A stretch of DNA of 64,000 nt from Urophycis tenuis (Eukaryota > Chordata > Actinopteri > Gadiformes > Phycidae), in the NCBI GenBank assembly GCA_036785325.1, contig JAXIVH010000070.1, positions 215,001-279,000 on the forward strand. Direction: 5' to 3'. Positions 50,001-61,238 of the stretch are shown here, piece after piece. A model generated the notes under the pieces. That model saw only the letters and a list, made by a program, of their open reading frames with translations. It ran no database searches and was not told the origin of the DNA. The first letter of the stretch is position 1. The number at the start of each line of letters is the position of its first letter. Position numbers and translations under genes: made by a program.

Positions 50001-53000
50001 CACATACTGGTCATTTATGTTTTGCGATAGCATGACATACGTACGTGCTATAAACATTACCAGATATGTAATATGTTTTATAAATTTGGTCATTCATCAC
50101 GTGTATAATCTTTCAACAAAAATGTTCCTGCACTGCTCACACTGTGATGCAGGCTGTTCATGAGTGGTGTGAACTAGTCATGCTGTTCATGACGCCAGTA
50201 TGTCAGAGCAGGGCGTATTCATGAGAGCATGGCGGATGAGGAGACTGCTGGCCATGGAGCCAACAGGCTCATGAGATCACCCACATTCCCCAGCTGGGAT
50301 TAATAAGGCTCATCTTTTCACTCCCCTGTCTGGGATTGCTACATAAGTACATTTTGTCATTCCCAGGCCAAGCTGGGGAACAGCTGGGTGAGTCCTAACG
50401 TGGGCCACCTGATCCTCAAGTACCTATGTCCAGCTCTCCGCGAGGTGCTTCAGGACGGGCTGAAGGCCCACCTGTTGGACCTGATCGTTGGACAGCGGCG
50501 CTGCCAGCCCTGGAGCCTGGTGGAGGCTTCCACACAGCTGGGTGAGGACAGTGTCAGTGCTGTGTTAGCTGTGCGTTAGCATGTGTTAGCACTGTGTTAG
50601 CTATGCGTTAGCACTGTGTTAGCTGTGTGTTAGCCATTTGAAAGCATGTGCTAGCGGTGTGCCCATCATCTTTATGTAATGGCAGTTTCTATGCCAACAG
50701 TGGCATAACAGTACCTATGCTTCAGCGCTGCTGTTGGTTGTCTAAAAATACAATCCTCTTTGTCTGAAATGGAAGACCAGGTCTGTCATGGTGAACATAC
50801 CATGGGGGTCAGGATAGTATAGTGGTTGAAAGGTTTGCGGTTCAAACCCCATTGTTCGCAGTCTCCATGGTGGCATCCTTGAGAAAGATGCATGAGATGC
50901 CAAAAGCCCTGTTCCTTAGCAGACAAATGTGTGCTTTTGATAAAAGAAACTCAACAGCTTGAGTTTGTTTTGCAGGACCGTCCACACGGCTGCTCTACAC
51001 TCTGTTCTCCAAGGTCAGCCAGTTCTCTGAACTCACCAGCCACCACATGAGGCTGAATGCCTTCATCTTCGGCCTACTCAAGTGAGTTCCTCCACGTTCC
51101 TGCGTACTCCTCCGTGCTTTTCAAACAGTGCTCCATGCACCCTTTCTTTCCAGGGCGCCAATAGCAATTCATGTTTGTTTGACAACATCTAAACTTTAAG
51201 ACAACTAAAACTATTCATCACCATCTGTAGGAGCTATAATATTGTAAAGCATTACTACCTTACTACGATTACTACCTCAAATGAAGGTGTTTGGTTTTCT
51301 ATCAAATGCTGAAACTGCAACCTGCGTTATTTTGGTTCAAATATCCCCATTTGTTTATGCATATGTCCTGCTGTGTTTACTTTTCAGCTTGAGATCTTTG
51401 GAATTCTGGTTCAATCATGTCTACACACACGAAGGTAATTTGTTTCTATTAGTTTAGGTAAAGTAATTTGATTATGGTACTTTATTTAGTTTAGTAGTTA
51501 ATTTGTAAATTAGTTTAGTTAAGGTAGTTTGTGTGGAGTAGTTTATGGCTGTTTGGTTGTGGCAGTTTGTTCACCGTAACTTGGTTGGAGTATCATTCAT
51601 TTATTCATTCACAGCAGATTGGCTCAATTATTTATGGTAGTTTGTGTACAGTAGTTTGGTTATAGTAGTATGTTTGCAGTAGTTTGCTTACAGTAGCTTG
51701 GTTACAATAGTTTAGCAAAGGTAGTTTGGTTGCGGTAGTTTTGTAACAGTAGTTTGCGTCAAGTTATTTGTCAACGTTCTGTTTCTCCTCAGATATCATC
51801 GCTGCGCACTACGACCAGCGGGGTTTCCTGCCCCTGTCACAGGGGCCGTGTCAGCCGCTGTTTGAGGAGCTGCTGCTGCTGCTGCAGCCGCTCTCTCTGC
51901 TGCCCTTTGACCTGGACATACTGTTCGAGCCTCACCTCCTCCAGAAAGACCAAGAGCACCTCCTCCGCAAGCTGCAGCTCTGCTCCGTCGACCAATCGAC
52001 GCGCTCCACCTTCCAGCTCATGAGGGGGTGGGGCGCAGCTGTGACCCAATCGCTGAAGGAGGGTGGGGAGGCCAAGAAGGAGAGGGCGGCGCTAAGAAGA
52101 GAAGGAACCTGGCCAAGGATGGAGGGGACAGGTTGCAGGAGAGATGGAGGGAGCAGTGTTGTTGCGACAACAGGCCCGGTCAGCAGACAGACCACCGTTG
52201 ACACCAATCTGTTATCAAGCCGAGCGATAGCCGATCTGTGGCCCGAGAGAGGGATGAGTGGCCAGAGGATGAAAGGTGTCGGTGAAGAGAGCCAGGGAGA
52301 GGATGGAAGAAGAGACAGAATGAAAGAGAGAGAGAGGGATTTGGACCGCCAAGCGGGCTGGTGGTACCAGCTCATGCAGTCCTCCCAGGTCTACATTGAC
52401 CAATCAGCCGAGGGGTCAAAGTTCATCAAAAGTGAAAAGAAGAGGAAGCCGTCGGAGAGACGGCAGCCTCCGCCCACCAGAGAGGGCGTCGTTGAAGGGG
52501 CGGAGTCAAAGCAGGAAGCAGAAGAGCACGCGGGCAAAAGAAGCCTCAAGCCCTCCGTCGCAGAAACGCGTTCCAGGCCTTCATGGATGGGAAGCCCTCC
52601 AGAATCCGTCCTCAGCCAGGAGAAAGAGAGCGCGGCTCCTCAGGCTGCCGGGCCCGGAGCCGGGCCCGGGGCCGAGGCCCAAGCAGGAGCCGTCCCCGCG
52701 GAGAGCCCGCTCTGGGGCAGGCTGTTCGGATCCACCCTCGGTTCACCTTCCAAGAAGGAGGGAGCCCAGCAGAGGGCCAAGAAGAGCAGGTGAGCGTTGA
52801 CAGTTGGTGGCACTCCACGCCATTCGCTCTGTAGAACATAATTAGTAATGCTGAATGAAACCTTCCACTCTGCAGAACGTTAAGTACAGTACAAGGGCTG
52901 AATGAGGCCTTCCACTCTGCAGAACAGAAGTACTCAGGCTGAATGAGGCCTTTCACACTGTAGTCATTAGAAAAGAGTGGATGTGCACAGACAGGCAAAA

Positions 53001-54265
53001 AGGCATCCTCATAAAGCCCATGCGGCCAAACACATTGAACATAAAAAACAGGCGTTAGTTACTCATGTCATAGCGATAGCTCATTTAGTCTGACCAGACT
53101 CTGTATTGAACTAGAGTGACAGTTATATTAGAATTATTATAGTTGTAGTAGTATAGTATCAAAATGATGATGTGTTTCCACATCAACTTTAGCTCACTTT
53201 ATTGTAGAGCACATAATAACACATTATAGAATATACAATCCAATATGTGTGTGTTTAGTAATGTCTGCTCTGTTTCATTCAAGGCCACCCTCCGGCTGGC
53301 TTGGCCTCGATGGATCGGTCCTTGACCTTATGACCCTGACCATTGGTACAGGAACAGGGAAAAAAGGATCTCCTCCTTCACCCAATCAGAGCAAAGCCCC
53401 GGTTCCAACTTCTGCCAACAATCAGCCGTCTCCATGGTGAGTGACCACAACAAACAATAAATGGGAACATTTGGGAACTCTGATGATGTAATAGAACGAG
53501 TACACGTTCTGACAGAACCCCTTTCCATTACGACATACAATTATAAGCAACCACACTAACAATACTTTATTTTAATACTTTACTTTAATACTGTACTGTC
53601 GATCATTACCTTTACCCTTACAACTGTTCAGCCAAGCTACAGCCCTCAAATGGGGGAAATTATCAACTTCTCTGCGCAGGGAGACCAAACATGAGAGGTT
53701 AGGTTAGGTTTGTACCCAGTGCAACCTTCAATAAGGGAACGCAGTTTCCTGATAATCAGTTGCAAAATTTGAGCCGGCCGGCCACCAGCTGTACAAATTG
53801 ACATTAGAATCCTGTAGGTTTGCATGGTCACATTCCAGGTGTCACATTCCAGGTGTCACATTCCAGGTCTCACATTCCACGTGTCACATTCCAGGTGGGC
53901 TTTTGTGTTTTTGTTGTGCTGCGCCTACTTTGATTGTTTGATTGTGATTGTTGTGGAACAACAGAGATTTCGTGGGGTAACTACTGTCCGTGTCCTGTAC
54001 TTGCTGCTTGCAGCACCCACATTTCCGTTCCGTTAGATAACAAATCACATCTAAGCCATTTCCTTTCCCTGTTATCTACAGTGAGGTGCGGGCATTGTGT
54101 CACCATATAGCCACTGAGCCGGGCCACCTGAGCTTCCACAAGGGGGACGTCCTGAAGGTTTTGAGCAAGGCCAACGCCGACTGGCTGCTGTGCTCCCTGG
54201 GCTGTAGCCAGGGCCTCGTGCCCATCGTCTACATCACCCTGGAACAGACGGAGGACCGACTTTGA
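40880..54265 (+). CDS. rusc2: RUN and SH3 domain-containing protein 2 (iporin)
   Basis: RUSC2 is a cytoplasmic trafficking adaptor; family work links it to Rab1/GM130, Rab35, and to AP-4 vesicles and kinesin-1. Coding exons: 40880-42334, 43170-43686, 44257-44904, 47214-47399, 47627-47752, 48158-48234, 50367-50541, 50976-51081, 51388-51434, 51793-52789, 53284-53436, 54082-54265. They total 4,671 nt (1,556 residues; human about 1,516), with every phase consistent and a TGA stop. The start at 40880 was chosen over 40859 because the protein then begins MASSPKLSGETLIVHHIPLV, like human MDSPPKLTGETLIVHHIP, and the context is CAAACATGG. From memory the human protein has an LTLTEYRLHGTGS-type block before HLSPQAL that I do not find here. 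Confidence 0.95.
43170..44904 (+). CDS. rusc2: rusc2 exons 2-3
   Basis: Exons 43170-43686 and 44257-44904. Exon 2 holds GQVYVNSVGGQ, RPRSRSYDRNLDQAPPPRLG, SLERMLSCPVRLSD and RVTSFAEIARSKRRSGGG. Exon 3 holds RYSKDQRPTTLPIQPFSFQH and RPSPLGSYSPVR. All correspond to human RUSC2 in order. Both exons are very GC-rich, and long open frames on the other strand come from this composition. A (GA)n tract fills part of the intron between them. Confidence 0.93.
44011..44094. repeat. (GA)n tract in rusc2 intron 2
   Basis: Nearly pure (GA)n of about 40 units, directly visible. Confidence 0.97.
44905..46550. other. rusc2 intron 3, 5' part, no gene seen
   Basis: Mixed-composition sequence. I looked for an exon carrying the human LTxTEYRLHG-type block and found none, and saw no clear transposon. 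Confidence 0.45.
46555..47112. repeat. 33-bp minisatellite in rusc2 intron 3
   Basis: About 15 units of ACCCTACCACCACCCTACCC plus CCAACCTACCTAC, ending about 100 bases before the exon 4 acceptor. It supplies a long pyrimidine-rich, C-dominated region upstream of that exon. Confidence 0.92.
47214..47752 (+). CDS. rusc2: rusc2 exons 4-5
   Basis: Exons 47214-47399 and 47627-47752. Exon 4 reads [20 protein letters not shown] (human [20 protein letters not shown]), which decided the acceptor at 47213 over the nearer CCCCAG at 47234. Exon 5 reads LLLDYFSLTEKPPEEFCLSP. The exon 4 donor (CATG/GTGCTT) is weak but gives the right phase. The exon 5 acceptor follows a (GT)n run in place of a normal pyrimidine tract. 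Confidence 0.85.
47425..47590. repeat. 4 x 41-bp tandem repeat in rusc2 intron 4
   Basis: Four near-identical units (ACACCTTTTATAAACCGC, then TATTTAAGGGTTTCATATGT) directly before the (GT)n that leads to the exon 5 acceptor. The intron between exons 4 and 5 is only 227 bp and mostly repeat. Confidence 0.92.
47765..47970. repeat. (TG)n-based minisatellite in rusc2 intron 5
   Basis: Units of (TG)n with TACTCTGTGCGGGCAGTC or TACCCTG insertions, about 35-40 bp long, directly after the exon 5 donor. Confidence 0.88.
48158..52020 (+). CDS. rusc2: rusc2 RUN domain exons 6-10
   Basis: The RUN domain spans exons 48158-48234, 50367-50541, 50976-51081, 51388-51434 and the start of 51793-52789. It reads [87 protein letters not shown] and PLFEELLLLLQPLSLLPFDL. 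RUN domains bind small GTPases of the Rab and Rap type or motors. Similarity to human RUSC2 is very high throughout. Confidence 0.95.
48549..49945. repeat. 42-bp minisatellite in rusc2 intron 6, about 33 copies
   Basis: The unit is GGTCAGCCTGTAGGTAAAGG followed by TGTACATGGCACCTGAAACACT. Some copies are 43 bp (AAACTACT) and some are diverged (GGCCTGGCTG...GATGTACATG); these variants recur in order, giving a higher-order structure. The 42-bp length is a multiple of three, so it creates long open frames with no coding meaning. Every unit contains the donor-like TGTAG/GTAAAG on the plus strand. Confidence 0.95.
50775..50945 (+). repeat. SINE-like element in rusc2 intron 7
   Basis: A tRNA-like head with TAGTGGTTGAAAGG and a B box (GGTTCAAACCCC at 50839-50850), followed by GGTGGCATCCTTGAGAAAGA, a common teleost SINE body. 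Confidence 0.55.
51440..51770. repeat. degenerate GTAGTTTGGTT repeats in rusc2 intron 9
   Basis: About 20 imperfect units of 15-20 bp (CAGTAGTTTGGTTA) fill the intron up to the exon 10 acceptor. Confidence 0.8.
52021..53436 (+). CDS. rusc2: rusc2 exons 10-11: region between RUN and SH3
   Basis: The second half of exon 10 is basic and low complexity, but keeps AGWWYQLMQSSQVYIDQSAE, nearly identical to human, and ESPLWGRLFGS. Exon 11 (53284-53436) reads RPPSGWLGLDGSVLDLMTLT, matching human LPSDWLSLDKSMFQLVAQT. The region is disordered apart from these motifs. Confidence 0.9.
52845..52960. repeat. about 50-bp tandem repeat in rusc2 intron 10
   Basis: Two to three copies of GCTGAATGAGGCCTTCCACT CTGCAGAAC shortly after the exon 10 donor. 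The rest of this intron (52960-53280) shows nothing recognisable. Confidence 0.8.
53826..53902. repeat. 14-bp tandem repeat in rusc2 intron 11
   Basis: Five to six copies of CACATTCCAGGTGT. Confidence 0.92.
54082..54265 (+). CDS. rusc2: rusc2 exon 12: C-terminal SH3 domain and stop
   Basis: Encodes CEVRALCHHIATEPGHLSFH, then KGDVLKVLSKANADWLLCSL and GLVPIVYITLEQTEDRL before TGA at 54263-54265. The ALYDY-like opening, the HKGD turn, the tryptophan of DWLLC and the GLVPxxYV end match an SH3 fold and human RUSC2. Confidence 0.95.
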
Positions 54266-56008
54266 GCCACACTGTCCCCTACTGCCAAGAAACAGAGGCA
54301 GACAACACTGGAGACAAGAGGGGGTCCCCTTCATCACACACCTACATCAGACTTGAGACTTGCATTTTTCCAGTTAGATCTAGCGGCGTTCATGATTGGC
54401 AAGGCGGTGGGTCTGATCAAGGAATCACCCACTTCAGAAAAGAACCAACAAAAACAGGAAGATGTACAGACACATGCGGCGCAAGCATGTAAACACAAGC
54501 ATACGCATTATTTCTGCTCTAAGCTTACATTCATATACAGTATATTGAATATGCATGCGTACACTGCCCTGTTAGGAAGTATGCCCAAGCACTAGTGCAA
54601 ACTAAAAACGTGTACAAACTAAAACGAAACGTGTTGGTAATGTCCATGTCTGGGGATGTTGTGGCAGAATGTTGTCCCCGCTCACCACAGGTGATAGTGA
54701 TCACAGTGTGTCCCAGCAGCACTTTGTCCGTGCTTCCTGTCGCTCAACATGTACCTCGTGGTCAACGCCCCACCCTTCCTCTGGGCTGTCTGCTGATAAG
54801 CAAGCTCTCCTTTCTGCGTAGGCAGCTTTTTTTTTGGGTTCATTTGTGAGGAAAATGGTAAACAGAATCGAAAGTCTTCATGTAGTGACGGCCGTGCGTT
54901 TGTGGAGTCGATCACTCGCGCGCTTGCGTGTGAGGACTGTCGGGAGTCAATCTTTTCTCTGGGAAAGAAAAAAAAAAAACAGCACATCGTCCGATCTGAC
55001 TTTGTTTGGTTTTGGAGTGAAAAGAAAGGGAAGAGTTCATCTTGATTTTTTGTGAGATCAAAGATGATTCGTTTAAGCGTCCTCTATTGAGGAGTCATGG
55101 ATGGCTACGCCTTACACTGTTTGAAAGGGAACCGTTTGTTAGGACACTGAAAGCTCACTTCGGTCAAAGTATTCTGTCTGCGCTCGGACAGAATGTAGGT
55201 TTATTTGAATGTTTTTATTTGCCTCAAATGTAAAGGTGTAAAGACAAACGATCTAATGTAGAGCAACAGAAGTCAAGTGTGGCCTTTGTTGAAAACTGAA
55301 CTGACACAGCTCACATACTTGGGTAATATGTTATTAATATTAATTATTAATATGTTATTAGTTAAATTATAGGTTTTAGTCCGAATAACACACATTGTTA
55401 AACTGGAAAATGTGTATTTACGCCTTAATGAAAAATGATACATAACAATATGTATTTTTTTGTTACAGTCCTATTTATTTGGCACAACGCATTATATCTT
55501 CTTGGTTGAAATGCTGATTCCGTATTTTCGACAAATAAGAAGATATAGAAATACTACAACTAATGTATTTATTGTGTGATCATCCAAGGAAGCAATTATA
55601 AGCTGCAACACCAACGCTTAAGTCTCTCCCACTGCATGTCATGTGACCGCATGTCATGTGATCATCCAGTCAGGTGACTGTATGGCCAGGTGATATATTT
55701 AGGACGGGGGTTAGGTCGCAGGCGAGGTGGGTGTCGACCGGCTCTCTGTCTGTCTTCCAGGGCCGGACATTGGGCCAGTGTGTCATTCCCCTTTGGAGGA
55801 TGTTGGCTATTGTCAGAGGAAGGTTTTTGTCGGCAAACACATTGAGTTGGTGTTGGCCGACCTCAACCAAGATTCTAAAGTTGGGTGTTTGTTGGGGCAC
55901 CATTATTGACATCATAGTGGCTCTACCAGTGACAAACCTACATTGACATTGCTTTGGCAATGTAAGTGTAGATTACATGAGTACATTAAGAGAGAGGGTC
56001 TATATTAT

Positions 56009-56010
<2 letters not shown>
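54266..56010. other. rusc2 3' UTR and intergenic sequence
   Basis: The rusc2 3' UTR must begin here, but I could not fix a polyadenylation signal. From about 54900 it is plain AT-rich sequence. A stretch at 55740-55950 is open on both strands without a recognised product. Confidence 0.4.

Positions 56011-56011
<1 letters not shown>

Positions 56012-56097
<86 letters not shown>
56012..56097. repeat. (GA)n tract
   Basis: Pure (GA)n of about 43 units, directly visible. Confidence 0.97.
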
Positions 56098-56102
<5 letters not shown>

Positions 56103-56529
56103 TCTGGCTGTTACTTCCTCTTGTACATACCACCAGTGACACCGTGCTTCTCTATGTCCCTGTGCTGTATGAAGTGTACCTGGTAAACATTATTAAACTA
56201 CTATGGATGTTAATAACAAAGTCATCTGTATCATTCTTGTCCCTCAGCTGAGCCTGGTGACGGCTTCATGTTTGTGTTTCAGGTGTCTTCCGTCACCACT
56301 AGATGGCGTGGTTGCGTTAAAGATGTAGGTAAAACGTATTGACTTCACCACCAGTTAACTTTAACTGTACTATTTCCTCTGTTTATGTAGCACTGCGGAA
56401 CATCTCTTCGGGTTGATTCTGGGGAGATGGTAAATAGCGTTTGTAGAGTATTATTAGGTCAGAGGAGAACAACAGATTAGGTATTACACACGACTGGAAT
56501 TATTCCTGACAACATTAAAATGACCCATG

Positions 56530-57270
56530 GTCAGCTGAGAGATAAGATAAAATAAGCAACTCCTTTATTTGTCCCGCAAACGTGGAAATTGACAGTCACA
56601 GCAGTTTAGATGCAGAAAAATAGAAACAGCTTAAATACAGAATTAGATAAGGAGATTAAAGAAAAACGAAAAAAAAAACTGAAAAACAAGCATATATAGC
56701 ATAGCATATATAAGCATATATTTTAAAAAATACTGCACATATACAATATATATATATAAATTATACAGTGAAATGAACTGAATAAGATGTATCCGCAGAG
56801 TGTAATGTCCAGTGTGATTGTTTACTGTGAGCAGTGCTGATTCAAGAGTCTGACCGCAGCAGGAAGGACCTGCGGTATACCTCTCCTTCACACACTTGGG
56901 GTGCAACAGTCTGCCACTGACGGAGCTGCCCAGAGATGTGCGAATGACCTGCAGGCGGTGGGAGTCCTTCCCCAGCAGTGATGACAGCTCAGCCATCACC
57001 CTCCTCTCTCCCACCACCTGCACTGAGTCGAGTGGGCAGCCCATGATAGAACTGGCCTTCTCGATCAGCTTGCCCAGTCTCTTCCTGTCAGTAGCAGATA
57101 TGCTGCTGCTCCAGCACACTACTCCATAAAAAATGGCTGATGCCACTGATGTGGCAGGGTTAGTGATAGGTAAGTTAACTAACATAACCAACTTATTTAA
57201 ACTCAACAAGACACATGGAACATAATCTGGACCTCGATACAATGCAATGGTCAATGCCTTCATCTTGATG
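56530..57270 (-). mobile_element. L2-like LINE, 3' fragment
   Basis: The minus strand encodes the end of a LINE reverse-transcriptase frame: FYGVVCWSSSISATDRKRLG, KLIEKASSIMGCPLDSVQVV, GERRVMAELSSLL and LHPKCVKERY. It is followed by the L2-type 3' end, GGGACAAATAAAGGAGTTGC on the minus strand near 56560. The 5' part is missing, and the frame breaks after KERY where family members continue. Confidence 0.8.
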
Positions 57271-57660
57271 TTTAAGTGTTAAGGGCTAAGCTTAATACTT
57301 AAGAGTTAATAGGGTTAGTTTAGGAAGGGTCTACTGTATCTTAATTACCCATTTGGTTAATTAATCTTTTGCTGCATAATACCGCTAGAGGGCGGTGTTG
57401 ATACTTAAGTTAGGAGTCCAAAGTCCACGTGAGGGACGACTGTCGTTTATGACAAAACAAGTGAGCTGCAGTTACTCGCCAATAAAATTAATAGGATAAT
57501 TTGAGTAGTTTAAAATGAAATGGGTTTTTTTAGTGAAAGGTAAAGTCAATATTAGCCAATATAAACATGAAATGCAATACTAGGATCTGTTATGCAAACA
57601 AAATCGTGTCTAGTGGCCATTGGCGGACGGATGGAAGTCAGTAAGGGACAAGAAGAAAAA

Positions 57661-57690
57661 ATACACACACACACACACGCACGCACGCAC

Positions 57691-57746
<56 letters not shown>
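57661..57746. repeat. (CA)n tract
   Basis: (CA)n with a few CG interruptions, directly visible. Confidence 0.96.
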
Positions 57747-57749
<3 letters not shown>

Positions 57750-57750
<1 letters not shown>

Positions 57751-58480
57751 ACACACACCAATTGCGGCACAGGGGGAGTTGTTGTAACAATGGACCTCAT
57801 TGTATTTGACAAGAGCTCATGAAGTATGTGATGATTAGTGGACTGATGTTTTCAGATCTCACAGCCCTCAGCTAGAGCAGCGCTCACACTGCGGAGGATG
57901 TGGACGATGAATCATCGTGACCTCATAAACCAGACGTCTCACTCCATCTTAAACCAATAAACCTCTCCGTTTAGATCAAAGTGTTTCCATCACATTTCAT
58001 TTCAGCGTCAGCTGTAGAGGTAACGGAGCGTAAAGAAAAGCCAATATGTCCAGCGCAATGTAGCACCGCAGAAGTAGAGAGCCCTTATATAGACTCACTG
58101 GAAAACGGTACAAGATGCTCCAAACTCAAAGTATTAGTCTAGTTTGATAGACTGTTGGCCACCTCCTAACTTACACTAAAACATCCAGATATCCAGATTC
58201 GATAGTATCATATTAATAATATAATTATAATCGGTTGCGGTCAGCAATATATTACATCGGCGCGCGCTCTCGAGAGTACATGTTCCCGTTTACACTTTGA
58301 AACGACATACAAGCACGCAAAATATCCAAATGCGCAATTGTTCTAAATGATTTGCATGAACTCATGAGCCATGTAACCTCACCGCCTACTGTACACAACA
58401 TCAGCCGTGCCGCTCATTTACATATGGCTGGGAGTAACACCGCTTATAAGGAGAGAAGCCTCCACAGGGAGACAAGGGTA
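57750..58480. other. intergenic, no gene seen
   Basis: Unique-looking sequence before the membrane-protein locus. I see no RNA gene, firm promoter motif or transposon; a promoter for the next gene could be here. Confidence 0.4.
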
Positions 58481-58485
58481 ATAAG

Positions 58486-59560
58486 GACAGGAAGTGGCAG
58501 GAGCGGCGTGGAACTCAACTTCAACCTGCTGGCCACGGTGGGCTGGCAGTGGCCCCAGCAGCCGGCCTCTCTGATCGTCCGCCTCATCTCCTTCGCCAAA
58601 GCCTTGCTGGACGGCGCCACCCTCGCCCTGCAGGCCGCCCTGGTGTCGGGTGGGGGGGGGGGCACCGTTCCACCGCCCCTGCCTGCTGCTCTACGTCCGA
58701 GTGCTGACGGTGGCGTGGCTGGCCGTGCTCAGCTTCTGGGACGCGGTCAGCTGGGCCGTGGCGTGGCTCAGCGTGCTCTACTGCGTCACAGTGGGGCGGT
58801 CCTCCTCGCAGTCAAGAGGAAGGCGGACCTTGCCGTGAGCTGGTGCTGGCGCTCGTCTGCTCCTACCTGGCGTTCCTGCCGCTACTCATCCTGCGGAAAC
58901 GCCACGACACGACGCCACCCCCCAACACCACCGGCGCGGCGCGCGGGCCTCCGTGGGAACGACCTTGGTGACCCCAAAGAGAACGCCACTCCTCTGTGAT
59001 CATGTTTCCCGCGCAGGTGAATTTGGACGCCTACGTGGTCTTCTTTGTCTGCTACCCGCTGTTGCTCCCGCTGTGCAGCATGTTGCCGACGCCCCTGCGC
59101 CTGGTGGCCTACCTGTGGAGCCACGCCCTCTCTGTGGGGGCCTACGACAGCGGCGGCCTCGGCAGCCCTAACTCCTACCTGCTGGCGTGCGGGCTGACGG
59201 CGGCCCTGGTGGCCGTCTTCGTCAGCAGCACCCTGGTCACCGTCTCCATCTTCTCCCTGCACTCGACCTTCCAGTCCCGGCTCAGCGGGGGGACGTCCTG
59301 TTCCACGCCTTGTCCTGCTACTGCCTGGCGTGCGCAGCTCTCCTCGCCGCCTCCAACCGCCCGCTGAGGGGACGCCTGCGAACGCTGCTCTGCAGGCCGC
59401 ACGCCGCCCGGGGGACGGTTTGCGCCGTAGTTGACGTTCTCCTGGTGTCAAGTAAACAAGGGTCAATCGGAAAGGCAGTCATCACTTTCACTCGGTATGG
59501 AGCTGTTATTGTCCTATTGTGTTTTTGTTCCACCTTAAAGGTGCCAAGTTAAAGGTGTAG
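58486..59560 (+). pseudogene. unrecognised multi-pass membrane protein, frame broken three times
   Basis: Successive plus-strand frames encode hydrophobic segments that look like one protein: FNLLATVGWQWPQQPASLIV and LLDGATLALQAALVSG; then CLLLYVRVLTVAWLAVLSFW; then LVLALVCSYLAFLPLLIL; then LDAYVVFFVCYPLLLPLC and YLLACGLTAALVAVFVSSTL; then LFHALSCYCLACAALLAASN. At least six membrane spans are likely. The frame shifts at a G run (about 58651-58663), near 58800-58836 and at a second G run (about 59286-59292). A possible acceptor (CCCGCGCAG) precedes 59017. Shifts at G runs fit assembly error as well as decay, so this may be a live gene. I do not recognise the family. Confidence 0.5.
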
Positions 59561-61238
59561 AATTTTGAGGCAATGAATTTGATAGTCATGAGTATGTTTT
59601 AGTTCATGTTTTTCCTGTTAAAATAAGAACTGCTGTGTTTTTGTTACCTTAGAATGAGCCCTTTCTATACATAGAGCGGGTCCTCTTCCGCAGAGCCCGC
59701 CATGCTACACCGCCGTGTTTCTACAGTGGCCCACAACGGATAAACAGCTCTAGAGAGAAACCAGTTTTAATTTTCAACATTCAGAATTGCTATGTTGCTT
59801 GTAAGCTACGTCAACAGTTTTACAGACTAAAAAACTAAATCTAAGTTATAAATCTAGCAACAGACCTCATCACACATCCTCTTCTTTTTGAAGTTGGCTT
59901 GGCACCTCTCCATGCAGTCTACCGACCCTTTTCCAGTCAAGGCAAGTGACTATGTCAGTGTTCACAGAAGGCAGAACAAAGCAACAGCTTAGGGCAGATA
60001 GAATCTGCTGGAAGTAGTAGGCTACACCAACTATCAAAGCTATGTCGGAAATAGAGACTTATCTGAATTGATATGCATCTAAATTATTGTGTTGACAACC
60101 TAATCAGAAATCAAGAAACTAGGAGGAATAGGTGATTTTTCGCACACAAGAGAATGCCCTGATTGCAAGACTTTATAAAAGCGGGTGACATAGTATAAAG
60201 AGCGACAAAGTGCATGAATGGATGAGGTCCTGGTGGGTGAATGAGTCAAGCACAGAACTTTCATTGTCCCGTATGATTTATGGACATAGTTTACTTATTA
60301 TGTTCAGGTTTGATGTATTATTTACAGTGTTCAGTCACAGTGTGGTTAAGTTAGAGCCATGCAACTACTTTGTGAGATTTAGGCAACACAACTACTTGGT
60401 TGGAGTTAGGGTTAAGTGCAGAGCTGTCTGACTCATGGCACCCCTCCTGTTCTTCAGTCAAGTGACGTGCTGTTTTGACGCGTGCTTGTTCAACACTAAC
60501 CTCGTCTGTAATTGCACGATGCGCGGGCCTAGACTCTGAGCAGAGCACGGCGCACTGAACTGGATTTTGTACCATTTGAATCCAGCGACGAAAACAGATG
60601 CGCGCATGTTCTCCCTTAGAGGTTCTGCTATACCACCAGGGTTGCCGATGTCATATAATTTCCTTTTAGTAGGCAAATATTTTGTGGTGTTTAATAATGT
60701 TAGGGTGTGTCTGACCTCGGAAGTCAGACGCATCCATTAAGGACACAATTAACAGGAAACGCCGATGGTGGTCGTGTTGGCTCAACTTCAACACCACCAC
60801 CATCCTTTGAGAGATTCGTTTTAGGTTAATGGTGTCTAAAAAGTGTCCGATATTTTGAAACTTAGTATTATTAATACAGTATTACTTTTGGTGTGTTAAT
60901 TCCACTAAAAGCGTGGGGAATATACATATTTTTCTGATATGAAAGCCCAGCAAATTTTCTGCATGTATCACATGTAGTAAATCTGATAATTATTACAATT
61001 ACATCTATTGATCTTCTAGAAGGTTTGAACCCAAATTCATTCACATCTTCATGTGCATTTTGTGACATCACAAAACTCTAATGTCAACATGTTTGAAGCA
61101 ATGATTGACAGTCCACACATAGTCGCATTGCTAAACGCAAGGTTTAATTCAGACCACACATGAAGAAAGATCTCAATACCTCAGTTAACATTGAACAACC
61201 GGACATTGGCAATGTAACAGCAAACTGAGACCTGGCGG
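59561..61238. other. intergenic, no gene seen
   Basis: AT-rich sequence between the membrane-protein locus and the transferase stop. It must contain the transferase 3' UTR. A segment at 60600-60730 (CACCAGGGTTGCCGATGTC) may belong to a dispersed repeat. Nothing else recognised. Confidence 0.4.

Noticed and set aside
55670..55960. Open frames on both strands at 55670-55960.
   Set aside because: No recognisable motif, splice signals or neighbours in frame; possibly part of an old transposon.
56180..56200. ATTAAA at about 56189 as a poly(A) signal for rusc2.
   Set aside because: It lies nearly 2 kb past the stop, beyond a (GA)n tract, with nothing to favour it over other AT-rich sites.
60600..60733. 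Minus-strand frame containing GNPGGIAEPLRENMRAS, perhaps a small gene.
   Set aside because: Short and without family signal; the CACCAGGGTTGCC string suggests a dispersed repeat.
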